Shown here: positions 43,633-55,315 of the stretch, one piece after another | How the letters are laid out: each line of letters starts with the position of its first letter | Numbering within the stretch: the stretch's first letter is position 1 | DNA from: Myoxocephalus aenaeus | Lineage: Eukaryota > Chordata > Actinopteri > Perciformes > Cottidae | NCBI GenBank assembly: GCA_038501785.1 | Contig: JBAMJR010000152.1 | Coordinates: 610,001-674,000, forward strand | Length of the DNA: 64,000 bases | Direction: 5' to 3' | Notes under the pieces: generated by a model | What the model was told of the DNA's origin: nothing | Database searches by the model: none | What the model saw: only the letters and a program-made list of their open reading frames with translations | Position numbers and translations under genes: made by a program

Positions 43633-43886
43633 TACCATAAAAGTCGGGTTATAAACCGGTATTACCTTCGGTGGTTGTCCCCGCTGTAGCCAGCTAGCAC
43701 GGCTGCTAGCTCCCCGCTAACTCCCCGCTAGCTCCCCGACAACCACCGAAGGGAGCGGGACCAGTCCCGGCTCGACGCCCGACTCGGGCAGAGGGGAGAT
43801 AGCAGCAGCGCTAGCTGTCTATACCGGGGAGCTAACGGAGACAACCACCGAAGATAGTAGCGGCTTATAACCCGACTTTTACGGTA
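43633..43886. mobile_element. TA-flanked foldback/MITE element, copy 1 (254 bp)
   Basis: The ends are TA-CCATAAAAGTCGGG and CCCGACTTTTACGG-TA. Inverted arms extend through CCTTCGGTGG/CCACCGAAG. The core has GCTAGC units and CTCGACGCCCGACTCGGGCA. It is the shortest copy, with the core in the same direction as copy 4. It is non-coding. Confidence 0.92.
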
Positions 43887-44113
43887 CTTTTGGCGTAAGT
43901 GTAAAATGCACTTGACTTCTACGTGTCTTTGAGTTCCACACACGTGGTTTCTGCAGGTCAGGGCCGGACTTGTTGCGACACCAGGAGGCAACAACAAGGT
44001 CACGTCTCTGGAGTCTGAGAGCTTCACTCATCTCTCCTGATGGACAGGTGAGTCCCGACACCCCGAGGGAGTTTGTTTCACTGGGCACAGTTTGTTTCTG
44101 ACTCCATATCCAC

Positions 44114-44116
<3 letters not shown>

Positions 44117-44153
<37 letters not shown>
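44117..44153. repeat. (GA)n microsatellite
   Basis: About 18 GA units. A shorter second GA run is at 44389-44411. Confidence 0.95.
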
Positions 44154-44155
<2 letters not shown>

Positions 44156-45126
44156 GATGCATCTGGCTGTGGGCGTAACGCTGCTTAAAAGTTTGCAGAT
44201 TGGTCTCTCTGATTGTAAGAAGGCGAAGGAGGAGGAGATAAGGAGACAAAGAGAGGACACATTCACACTAAAATGGAATGTTGGAAGTTTCCCAGCGTCT
44301 CCTCAGGCTTAACTATAAATGCCAAATGACTTGGAGAGAACCGGGAGGTAGAGAAGCAACCAGGGAATTTCTATTTGATGGAGAAGAAAGGAGAGAGAGA
44401 GAGAGAGAGAGGACCAGAGATAAATGGAGATCCTCTGGGGAGCTTCACAAAGAGGGAAGAAAACCACTCCCCTCCTTCACCTTGACAGTCTTTCTTCAGC
44501 TTCCTCTTCCTCTGTCAAGTTTCTCCTTCTCTCTTCCTCTCGTCCACATCAGCTCTTCCTCCTATAACCCAGAGAGACCCGCATAGACCCGTTGTTTGTC
44601 TTTTTGAGGGAGGAGTGGGTCTATACGGGGAGATCAATGGTCACCCATAGAAGTGGTGTCCATCATCCGAAAGCTGGGAAAGCTGAGGATGTATTTGAGA
44701 TGCTGCTCAGCACCATGTGTGTGTGTCTCAAGTTGTTCTGTATCAGAAATAAATAAAGGATTCAATAATTCATCAGAATAGATTATGAAAGTGTAAAAGA
44801 GAATTATGGTGGAAGTATATGAGGGTCATTCCCAAGCTCACTTATGAGTCATGGAGTTGTTGCAGCAGTTTTTTTTGGGTTGATACCATTTGTTCCACAG
44901 ATTCAGAGCTACATTTAACAATGCCAGATTTAAAACACTGGTACCTTAAACTGATGATATAACCAAGATGTACTTATGTCAGACTGGTGATGTGCAAATG
45001 TGTTTATTATTTGTTGTGGTTGTCTATGTATTTTTCTTTTTTTCTTTTTTGTTGTTTTCTATTTCCATCTTTCTTTTGTATTGTATCCTTAATGTTCTAG
45101 AGTTCTGTCTTGTAAAGTTGTAAAAT

Positions 45127-45163
<37 letters not shown>

Positions 45164-45394
45164 AAATCTCTCCAAACTACCACATGAAGTTAACAATACC
45201 TTGAGGAACACCAGAGAAAAATCCATGCTGTGATTCATCAAAGTGTATCCAGAATCCCTGCAGACCGATTATATCTTAGTTTAGTTTTTGTTCGTTTTAC
45301 GGCTTACTTATTTATTATATCTTTACAGTTTGATTCTCTATCTGTTATACTTGTTTAGTGATGCATCTTGTCGTTGCACTATCATCTCTGCTGC

Positions 45395-45445
45395 TGTAAT
45401 ACTGCAACTCCCCCCACTGTGGGGCTAATAAAGGATTTTATTATC
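45395..45445. mobile_element. Dispersed retroposon fragment, inverted copy
   Basis: CCCCACTGTGGGGCTAATAA then AGGATTTTATTATCT is the inverse of the TTTATTAGTCCCxCAGTGGG start seen at 9350. Only the end of the element is present here. Confidence 0.55.
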
Positions 45446-45861
45446 TAACATTTACCATTTGAACATTTCTGCAAGTATTGCATTCTTCCGCGATTGAACG
45501 ACGAGCATTTCTTCTGTTCTGTAAACTGCTCGGGGACGCCGCTATTGTCGAGTATCTAGAAGAGTCGTACGTCTTCTGAATGCTCCGGCTTTCTAGTTTG
45601 TGGTCGTTAAGCTTCAGGAAGAAGTGATTATCCCCGAGGTCACAGCAGGTCATTTTATACAGGGACGTCAAGTTTAAAAATAAATGGTCTGACATCATCA
45701 CACATGAATACATGTACATTACATTACTAGTCTCAGCTTCCCAGTCATGCACACGTTACGCAATTACAAGACGGTTTAGGGACCATAGAGTATACAGAAA
45801 TATTCAAATACACTATTGTAGAATAGTTGAAAATAACACATTTATATTGTACAACAAAAAC

Positions 45862-46189
45862 TACCTTAAAAGTCGGGTTACAAGCTGCCACTACCTCCGG
45901 TGGTTGTCCCCGCTGTAGCAAGCTAGCGCTGCTGCTGCTAGCTCCCCGCTGCTGCTGCTGCTGCTGCCCGCGTCCCGTCTGCCCGAGTCGGGCGTCGAGC
46001 CGGGGCTGGTCCCTCTACCTTCGGTGGTTGTCGGGGAACCAGCGAGAGCTAGCGGAAGTTAGCGGAGAGCTAGCGGGGAGCTAGCGGAAGTTAGCGGGGA
46101 ACTAGCAGCAGCGCTAGCTGGCTACAGCGGGGAACTAGCGGGGACACCCACCGAAGGTAGTAGCGGCTTTTCACCCGACTTTTACGGTA
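45862..46189. mobile_element. TA-flanked foldback/MITE element, copy 2 (328 bp)
   Basis: The ends are TA-CCTTAAAAGTCGGG and CCCGACTTTTACGG-TA. The core is in the opposite direction to copy 1 (CCCGAGTCGGGCGTCGAGCC) and carries a CTG run plus repeated AGCTAGCGG units. Confidence 0.92.
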
Positions 46190-46347
46190 CAATCTTTACC
46201 CAAAACTGCATGGGATTAGGAAAAAGTGATGCCCACTTTATCTGTAAAGGGAATACTTGTGTCTCCCCATTAAACCCATTTTCATTCAGCTATCTTGAGG
46301 CGAGACTTCAAGGGACCCATCCAAAACATCTGTCGGGGTCGCCGGTT

Positions 46348-46379
<32 letters not shown>

Positions 46380-46380
46380 A
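46348..46380. repeat. Short 9-bp tandem repeat (CCTCGCCTT)
   Basis: About 3.5 units. Confidence 0.85.
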
Positions 46381-47050
46381 AACTGAGATCAGTTATCAGT
46401 TTTGTTTTTTTCAAAAAGTTTTGAGTGGCTGTTTTAGAAATATCCGGCGAGCTAATGATCAGACTCCCATCTGCCGAACAGCAGCGGCTCTTATCTCGGC
46501 TTCAGCAGCAGCTTTTCAAAGGAATTCTCACCGAGGAGGAACGAGTCCAAAGCACGAGCGAACACAAAACAACCCGTTCCAAAACGCACATATCCAAACA
46601 GGGTCCATCGACTTTATGAAATAACGAATGGATGAGCACAATGAGAACGTTACAGAGGAATAAAAGATGGGTTATATGAGAGCAGAGAGCAGTCAGAGGG
46701 AGACAAGAACACAAAATGAGACAAAGGGAAAGGGCTGACAGGAGGAGGGATGTGGAGGTGAGAGGGCAGAGTGGTGTGGAGGAGGAAGAGGAGGAGGAAG
46801 AGGAGGGCTGATGTGGCTTCAGAGACACGGTCGGAAGTTCATTCATCCGTCTGTCGGCTGATAGAAGCGTCACAGCTCTGAAGGCCCGCTATCAGCCGAC
46901 CGCAGATGGGAGAGAGAGAGGGAAAAAACTCAGAGAGGAAGTCACAGTCGGGGTTTCAGTAACAGGAAGTTCATTATGCAGATTTTGCAAAAAGTCTGCG
47001 AGACTAATTCCTCCTTCATGGCCGTCGTGAGCGCGGAGAGGATCCGTCAC

Positions 47051-47075
47051 AGGTTAGCAAAGGTCAGCGGGGTCA
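47051..47075 (+). promoter_or_regulatory. Cluster of three nuclear-receptor half-sites
   Basis: AGGTTA (47051), AGGTCA (47061) and GGGTCA (47070) lie in the same direction with spacers of 4 and 3 bases. This is the DR4 and DR3 geometry bound by RXR heterodimers. No target gene is visible nearby. Confidence 0.35.
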
Positions 47076-47190
47076 CAGCAGTCATGAGGCAGCGTGCAGC
47101 TTCATTACAGATAAACATGTTGGATTTTGTTTAAATTTGAATATTGCGTGAGGAAAATAAACAAAGATATAGTGTGCAAAAGCTCAAGGT

Positions 47191-47191
<1 letters not shown>

Positions 47192-47222
<31 letters not shown>
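47192..47222. repeat. (CA)n microsatellite
   Basis: About 15 CA units. A further (CA)n is at 48883-48916 and a (TA)n at 47861-47908. The surrounding 46.2-48.3 kb shows no gene. Confidence 0.95.
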
Positions 47223-47224
<2 letters not shown>

Positions 47225-47856
47225 TAATAAGCCCTTCATCTTATTCCCTTGTGTTTCTCTTTTCTGCTGCAGAAACTGTAAACTAATTATAATCAGTGTT
47301 TACTTAAAGTGAGCAAAGCAGAACTATACCGTGTGTATATATATATATAAATATATATACACATATATATATATTATGCTAATACAACCTTAAGATAGTA
47401 CATCTGCTGCTGCTGATTAAAAAACAATGTAGATGTGCTGTGTGTGGAAAGCAAATATGTGACTGTAAAAAAGGTCACATGGAAATTAATGTATTAGTGA
47501 AATTAAAGTAAAAATATACAGTAAATTACCCGTAATGAATATTCAACAAAGTATTTTCAACCATTACGGATGATTTACAGTTCTAGTTAATATTCTCCAC
47601 CACCATTCATCCGTAAATGATTTGCATACAGTTTAATTATTGGGACAAAAGATGTAAATGAAAGAGCATGTTCCATTTATACAATTAATTATTAATGCAT
47701 GTCAATGACGGTACAGTGAGTCTGCTGAGAGGAAGCAGTGGGGAAATACTCTTTTGCATCTGGAGAGATGGCAGATGTTACATCACACCAATTCTAAGGA
47801 AAGTCTGATTAATAAGACTATACATAATAGAGATAAATAACAGAATTTTGCCAGAG

Positions 47857-47914
<58 letters not shown>

Positions 47915-48337
47915 GAGACAAGTGGCTCATACTAACATGTTTGCCAATCTTTAATATCTTTAATATTACCTATTTTTAGACACCAAAACTTCCAAAAACT
48001 GTCTTCTCATGACATAAAACAGAAAATTAAAGTTATTTTTTATTATTTTTTATTCGTAGTTTTAAACCCCCCAAAAATTGGATTCATGGGGAATTTTTCT
48101 AATTTAACCAAATGACTCATATCCTTTTGGATACAATCAAGATATTCATCATATATAACCTGCATTGTATGTTTTGTTGTAATAATTGATCAACTATTCC
48201 TCAATTCATCCTCAACATTTTCAACATTTTTCAATATTTTTTATTTTATTTTATAGTTTGACATGTTTGGAAAAATATTTGCTCTCTTGCCAAAAGTTAG
48301 CAAATGTGTACACTTTGTTTTGATTGTTACTTGGTGA

Positions 48338-48518
48338 CCTTTAAAGGTGGAAAGCGTATTTTGTGAGTCAGGCTAGCTCTTTCCCCCTGTTTCCAGTCTT
48401 TGTGCTAAGCTAAGCTAACCGGCTGCAGCTTCTTATCCATGATCGTGGTCTATTTTAATCTCGATCTCTGCAAGGCAAATAAGCACATTTCCATAACATG
48501 TTGAACTGTTCCTTTAAT
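48338..48518. mobile_element. Teleost dispersed element (GCTAAGCTAAGCTAACCGGC family)
   Basis: It contains CAGGCTAGCTCTTTCCCCCT, GTTTCCAGTCTTTGTGCTAA and GCTAAGCTAACCGGCTGCAG, and ends TTGAACTGTTCCTTTAA opposite an ACCTTTAAAGG start. I recognise this as a frequent non-coding repeat of percomorph fishes. It is a single degenerate copy. Confidence 0.7.
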
Positions 48519-48882
48519 GTTTCCTGAGTCACGACCACTAATGTTGTGAGAATTTAACTTCGTCTCAAATATACAGACGACATATTAGCACTGAAATCCA
48601 CATTTAAATGATTGTCCCGAGAAAAGAATAACTGTCGTATTCATGGGTGTTTAAGTCGATCCCAATCAGCTCATTCTGCTCTGATGGCGACGCGCTGGTG
48701 GAAAACACTCTGAAATGATTAGCATCACTTCAAGCTGCTCGGGTTCATTTGCACTCGCAGCAAAGACCCAATCTCCCCGTTTCCTGCAGCCGGCGTAAAC
48801 ACGGAGCTCGGGAGATTGGGAAGTGGTGATCAGAGTCTCTTCTGAAATTGAATGCTGGTTTTAAAAGTCAAGACGTGAAGTA

Positions 48883-48920
<38 letters not shown>

Positions 48921-49154
48921 AGTGTCAAGAGTGGACAATGTCATCTTTCAATATTTCTGTTGAAAACCCTTAAAAAGACACATTTTAACACCATGTTTGA
49001 CTTTGATGATTACTTAAATAGATAGATAGATGTATACTCATGTTGTCACGGACATATACATATATATATGGAAATGTCTTATCCTCATGACTTACAGCCG
49101 CACCAGTAACACAGTCGGACATTCTTATCAGCGGAGAAGACAAAGATTTAACCA

Positions 49155-49340
49155 CATCAATACTTTATTTATCCCCAAGGGGAAATTAGTTTGTCACAGT
49201 AGCAGCAACTTACATAGAAGACACAAAAAAGACACATAAAAAATATCAGGAATGTAAAATACTCAATATATACAACAAAACAGTTGAGTGTATTAATTTA
49301 GGAAATTAAACAATAAAGAAAGTGCAAAAATGAAAAATAT
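49155..49340 (+). mobile_element. Retroposon 3'-tail fragment
   Basis: ACTTTATTTATCCCCAAGGG then GAAATTAGTTTGTCACAGTA, ACATAGAAGACACAAAAAAG and AAGTGCAAAAATGAAAAATA. It has the same layout as fragments at 3828 and 10465. Confidence 0.6.
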
Positions 49341-49559
49341 GTGCAGTGACTAACTAGACAAGAAAAGCGATGCAAGGGATTTTGAGTCAATTGACGGAGG
49401 ATCTGGCCAAAGGTGACTTATTATAAAGTACTTCCACGGAGCATAACTATTACCATTATTTCCCTATTGAATACTGGAAACTTTTGGACAGGAAAGAGTT
49501 TTTTATGAATATTTCTTTGTAGAAATAGAAAAGTAATTAACACCGCGCTCACAGTTAAT

Positions 49560-50100
49560 CGAGACTGAACATTTGTGGGACTCGGGTAGCGATGCGTCAC
49601 ATCGACTGACGGATTAAGATAAGTTTTGTTGACTCGCAGGCAGCGGATGAAAGATTACCCATGAGCCTCTGGGGCCAGGGGCCGAGACGCGCAGACGAAG
49701 TCGCGGGTCGCCGGCGAGTTGACGCGGTAACAAGCCGTGAGCCAGTGGCCTTCTGGGACGAATGACATACAGCGAGCGCTCAGACTCGTGATTAATGGCC
49801 GCCGGTGGTTTCACAGCGGCGAACAAATATAGAACAGTAGCAGGTGTTGGAACAGAAAGATAACAGGCAACTATGGAGGAAAAATAAGAAAGGAGCTGCA
49901 GAATCATTTGTTGATCCGTATGTTCTTGGTATCGAGCTGCAGAGTAATGAGCGGGTCTGGGAATCGGAGCAGAAATGACCCAACACAGTGAGGAGATGTG
50001 AGGCTCCTGGGAAATCAACATAATGAAACCTTCTCACCTGAAAACACTGAGCGGAGTGATTGCCTTTCATCTGGGTGACTGCAGTGTGGACTAACAGGGA
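49560..50100. other. Unique GC-richer patch, conserved-element candidate
   Basis: It contains CpG-containing unique sequence (for example around 49670-49810), without repeats or splice-framed exons. Similar patches are at 53000-53720, 55700-56350 and 62000-62900. Function is unknown. Confidence 0.25.
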
Positions 50101-50834
50101 GGCTTCAGCGTGAGGAGGATTTAAGTGGCCTGTAAAGATCTACTAGTGGCGGTAAACACTGAGTGTTAGACTGTAACTGCTCCGTGGCTTCATCTCCGGC
50201 TGAGACCGTCTGCACACAGGAGGCCGTCCTGGAAAGCTTGGGGACGATGTGCATTTTCCCTGGTAATGATATATAGACAGATAACACGTATACTTCTGGG
50301 CCGGCTCAGGTTGGCCTCGAACCAACAACCAGTCATGCTAGTGTAGACCAAGGCTGCAGTGGGACCATCCAGGGAACAAGAACTGAACCATCAGCACACC
50401 CTACAGAAACAACTGTTGGCTGTTAAGTGAGAACAGGTATATAGATATATAAATATCCAAGCAGAGGGCAAACTGGAGCAATGTAACATACATATACATA
50501 TTGTAGTGTACCCCTCCGACAGGTGGTCTTGCACTTCGACTGATGGTTTTTAAATGTGTTTTATTTATTCCAAAATAACTTCCAAAATAACCTCTTCGGG
50601 GGGAGTGCTAATACAGTTTCTTTCTCCATTCAAAATTGGCCGTAAAGACCGTAGCTTTAGCCGTTAAACTTCCGTTTCAACTGCGTTTTTCGCCATCAAA
50701 ATAAAAGCACCTTATCTCAAAACAGGAAACCAGATACTTTTTGCTTACGGCAGACAAAAAAACATGCAACAAAAACAACATTGATTGACAAACCGTTTCT
50801 AACTTGAGAACACATATTGAGTTACTTACACATA

Positions 50835-51166
50835 TACCGTAAAAGTCGGGTTACAAGCCGCTTCTACATTCGGTGGGTGTCCCCGCTGTAGCAAGCGAGC
50901 GCTGCTGCTAGCTAGCGCTGCTGCTAGATAGCGCTGCTGCTAGCTAGCGCTGCTGCTGCTAGCGCCCCGCTGCTGCTGCTACTGCCCGTGTCCCCTCTGC
51001 CTGAGTCGGGCGTCGAGCCAGGGCTGGTCCCGCTACCTTCGGTGGTTGTCGGGGAATTAGCGGGAGCTAGCAGGAGCACTAGCAGGAGCGCTAGCTGGCT
51101 ACAGTGGGGAGCTAGCGGGGACACCGACCGGAGGTAGTAGCGGCTTGTAACCCGACTTTTACGGTA
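50835..51166. mobile_element. TA-flanked foldback/MITE element, copy 3 (332 bp)
   Basis: The ends are TA-CCGTAAAAGTCGGG and CCCGACTTTTACGG-TA. The core is in the same direction as copy 2, with four or five units of GCTAGCGCTGCTGCTA after the left arm. Confidence 0.92.
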
Positions 51167-54029
51167 CTGTCTATGATGAAACAATCATCCTCACAGAATA
51201 TAAACTGACTCCCCGTGATTAAATGAAATGAGACAAACAAGAGTTAGTTAGCTTCAGAATTAGAGCGAGGGTTGGTGAACTTGAGAGACCCGCATGAGTA
51301 CGCTAGATTTGAAGAATTATCATAACAGAATTCATATTTTCCAATGAACGTAGACAAGAGCACGAGCTCCAACAACTGCTAAATCTAGTGAGGAAGTCCC
51401 GTCCTTTTAAGGCATTCGTCCAAAGCCACATTATCGCAATGAATGTTAAACAACAAACATGGCTGCTGTTGTTACCTACAGCTGTTAAGCCATTGTGACA
51501 TGCAGGTAACGGAATGACTTGTCACACCATCTCCGACTGCAGCGGATGTGAATCAGTGCTGAAATGAATATGGATCAGATCTCATTTTGACTGCAGGTGT
51601 TTTCTTTCATCCACGTGTGACTGTAATCCCTCTGACGAATTCTGACTCGGTGTTAAGTACACAACACTTTTCATTTGGGCAGTGAGTGCTTTAGTGTCAC
51701 ACGGCTGTGATTATGAAATAACGTACGTCCAGATCTGTGCCATCTGTCACTGGTTTTTATGGATCAGAGGTGAACCAACGGAGGAAAAACAGAGCTGCAG
51801 TCAGGATGATACGGCAGCAGCTGGTCTGCACACAAACACATGTGGACAACATGTGTTTGTTGTTTTGGTTTCTGCGAACAAATTTGATTTCCTTCTCGAA
51901 GAGAGCATGAACAAAGAAAATGGTGGTATGCTGAGGAGCCAGAAGGAAAGGAGCCGAGGTGCCTGTTGAGCAACTTCCTGATATCAGTGTGTGAAGACGT
52001 GCGGTTTTGTTTGGCAACGAGTTTACCGAGTAGACTCAAGGTGTGTTTACAGTTGGTCGTTTGCGACCCAGTCACCGGAAAAAGTTTCTTAACCAAAAAA
52101 TAAATTTCATATCTGCCTCGTATCACGCTTGCAGAGACACACAAGGTCACGTGGTTAACATGACTCAATTTATTATGCTTCAACGTTAGGACTTTCTCGC
52201 TTCTTATACGATGTCATTTTCAATAACTGTCAACATAAAATGTTCACTTTCAGCATATCCAGGCTGGTTCCATCTCGCATTCTTCGCAAAAATGTTTCAA
52301 AACTTCAAAAATGACTTAAAACTACCTGTAGATACATGCTTCCCTTACCTGAAAGAGGTTAAATACTTCAAAAATAATATTGTTTTAAAATTTTGGAGCC
52401 TGAAATTATTATTATTATTTTTTTTTTTACACCAAACAATGAAGAGAAACGTTCAAAGCAGCCAACTCACTCCTGACTGTGTGAAACTCAAGTGTCAGGA
52501 CTCAAATACAGACGGAGGTGCAGAAGGTGAAGCTCCATGCAGACGTTCTGTGGCTGAAACATTCACTACATTTCTGATGATCAATAACATGATTTGCTTC
52601 AGGGTTTGTTTCATGACTCACAGGTCAGTGTGACTAACACAATGACTGCATGGAGCATGAGATGCAAACACTACAAAATAAATGTAGAAAAGCACACATT
52701 ACCTGGGAGGCAGCCAGGCGAAACCAAAGGGACTCCGGCAGGTTGGTGGGTCTCTGAATACAAGCAAGAGGTCGTACAGGCAGGCGGGAAAAACAAAGAC
52801 ACGGCTGTGACGCAACGTACAGAAGATAATCTGGCAAAGAGGTGAGAGTTTGGGGAGTTTACACCGGAGCTGACAAAACGAGAAGCGGAGACGGCGTGGA
52901 AAAAGCAGAACAAACGGAGTCAGAGTAATACGATGAACTCGCTTGTCTGATTCCACTCATCCTCCAACAAGAAGAAGATGCTCCGTGTTCCCTGTGATCA
53001 CATGACTCTGATAGCTTTCTCGTTGGTGTTGCCTTTTGGCGCTCATGCAAATATCTCCCCAGATGAATAAAAAGGAAAAGAAAACAGCTTGAGCTTTCCG
53101 AGACAAACGTTCGGTTTTGTGGAACCTGAAGGGGGATTTTCTGGATTCCTGCAGGTGAAAACCAAAACCAAATATTCCTCCATTTCTCTGCAGTAATTTT
53201 CCTGTTTCTATCAAACTGTTTTCAGAGCGGGGAAACCCCCCGAGGAGCGCTGAGCCGTGCCAACTCTTATCAACACCCCGGAGACCGGAGCTGAAAACAA
53301 CAGTCAAGGCGCAGCAGGCCTGTTGAACGCGGAGAAGCGGGGGAGGGGCGGGCGCCGTAACAAGCTGCTTTATTGCGTCGGTGTGTATTCGGCTGAACCG
53401 TGATTGAACATGAAAAGCCCACAAGTAAAAACCGGGTTGTTGTTTTCCTTTTCCCAGGTGAGTCCCCAGAGATTCCCCCCCCCACACACAAAACAATCCC
53501 AGACAGACGGCGGTATAGTCGAGAGCAAAGAGCGGCATAAACAAGAATCAAATGGATTTTGAGGCAGAACAAGGCGGAATTATGAATCATTTAGATGTGA
53601 ACAAAAAAAGGCGGCGTGAAGGAAAACCTCCTGGGATGAGATGCAGCGGAGCGCCTCACACGGCCGGTGAATGTGAATTAAATGGGATTTACTGATCTCA
53701 CGCTTTGATCGAGGCAGAATTAGTGACGTAGTTTAAATCACTTCTCAAGACTTTGTGTTAAAGATGGCGTCGGCAACACGAGAGCAAAAGAGTTTTAAAG
53801 TATTAAACGGTGAAATACACAGCCAAGTGTTTCCAACTCTTTCTCGATGAAAGTAAAACAAACAACACTGGCTCCAAAAGTTGCTAAATCTAGAGAGAAC
53901 GTCTCTAAGTATGCAAGTCAACTGACTCCCTTCAGGCCTTCGTCCAAAAACACAAATGATCATTATGAATGTAAACAACGGACATGGCTATTGTCAATGC
54001 TAACAGCTGTTAAGTTACTTCATACAGCA

Positions 54030-55315
54030 GGTAGACAGGTAGACAAGTAGACAGGCAGGTAGACAAGTAGACAGGTAGACAGGTAGGCAGGTAGACAAGT
54101 AGACAGGTAGGCAGGTAGACAGGTAGGCAAGTAGACAAGTAGACAGGTAGACAAGTAGACAGGTAGGCAGGTAGACAGGTAGACAGGTAGGCAGGTAGAC
54201 AAGTAGACAGGTAGGCAGGTAGACAGGTAGGCAAGTAGACAAGTAGACAGGTAGACAAGTAGACAGGTAGACAGGTAGACAAGTAGACAGGTAGGCAGGT
54301 AGACAAGTAGACAAGTAGACAGGTAGGCAGGTAGACAAGTAGACAGGTAGACAGGTAGGCAGGTAGACAAGTAGACAGGTAGGCAGGTAGACAGGTAGGC
54401 AAGTAGACAGGTAGGCAGGTAGACAAGTAGACAGGTAGGCAGGTAGACAGGTAGGCAAGTAGACAAGTAGACAGGTAGACAAGTAGACAGGTAGACAGGT
54501 AGACAAGTAGACAGGTAGGCAGGTAGACAAGTAGACAAGTAGACAGGTAGGCAGGTAGACAAGTAGACAGGTAGACAGGTAGGCAGGTAGACAAGTAGAC
54601 AGGTAGGCAGGTAGACAAGTAGACAGGTAGGCAGGTAGACAAGTAGACAAGTAGACAGGTAGGCAGGTAGACAAGTAGACAGGTAGACAGGTAGACAAGT
54701 AGACAGGTAGGCAGGTAGACAAGTAGACAAGTAGACAGGTAGGCAGGTAGACAAGTAGACAGGTAGGCAGGTAGACAAGTAGACAAGTAGACAGGTAGGC
54801 AGGTAGACAAGTAGACAGGTAGACAGGTAGACAGGTAGACAGGTAGACAAGTAGACAGGTAGACAGGTAGCCAGGTAGACAGGTAGACAGGTAGGCAGGT
54901 AGACAGGTAGACAAGTAGACAGGTAGACAGGTAGGCAGGTAGACAGGTAGGCAGGTAGACAGGTAGGCAGGTAGACAGGTAGACAGGTAGACAGGTAGAC
55001 AGGTAGGCATGTAGACAGTTAGGCAGGTAGACAGGTAGGCAGGTAGACAGGTAGACAGGTAGGCAGGTAGACAGGCAGGCATGTAGACAGGTAGGCATGT
55101 AGACATGTAGGCAGGTAGACAGGTAGACAGTTAGGCAGGTAGACAGGCAGGCATGTAGACAGGTAGGCATGTAGACAGTTAGGCATGTAGACAGGTAGAC
55201 AGGTAGGCAGGTAGACAGGCAGGCATGTAGACAGACAGTTAGACAGGTAGACAGGCACACAGGTAGACAGGCAGGTAGCCAGGTAGACAAGCAGACAGGT
55301 AGACAGGCAGGTTAT
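54030..55315. repeat. 1.28-kb minisatellite of 8-bp GTAGACAG units
   Basis: About 160 units of GTAGACAG with variants GTAGGCAG and GTAGACAA, plus GTAGGCAT and TTAGGCAG towards the right end. Variant order repeats in longer blocks: the series around 54220-54300 recurs around 54445-54525. On the minus strand three units make LSTCLPVY, which gives false frames of up to 426 codons. Confidence 0.97.

Noticed and set aside
43741..43800. Foldback core as a tRNA or structured RNA gene
   Set aside because: The CCCGACTCGGGC palindrome and GCTAGC units do not form a cloverleaf with A and B boxes, and the unit varies in length between copies.
52211..52633. 140-codon plus-strand frame in the desert
   Set aside because: AT-rich, with no recognisable domain, no splice partners and a poly-T-coded Leu/Phe run. 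It looks like a chance frame.
54010..55290. Open frames of 276-426 codons on the minus strand (LSTCLPVY repeats)
   Set aside because: These are pure products of the 8-bp minisatellite. All three minus frames are open and repeat the same octapeptide, with no start context or flanking coding sequence.
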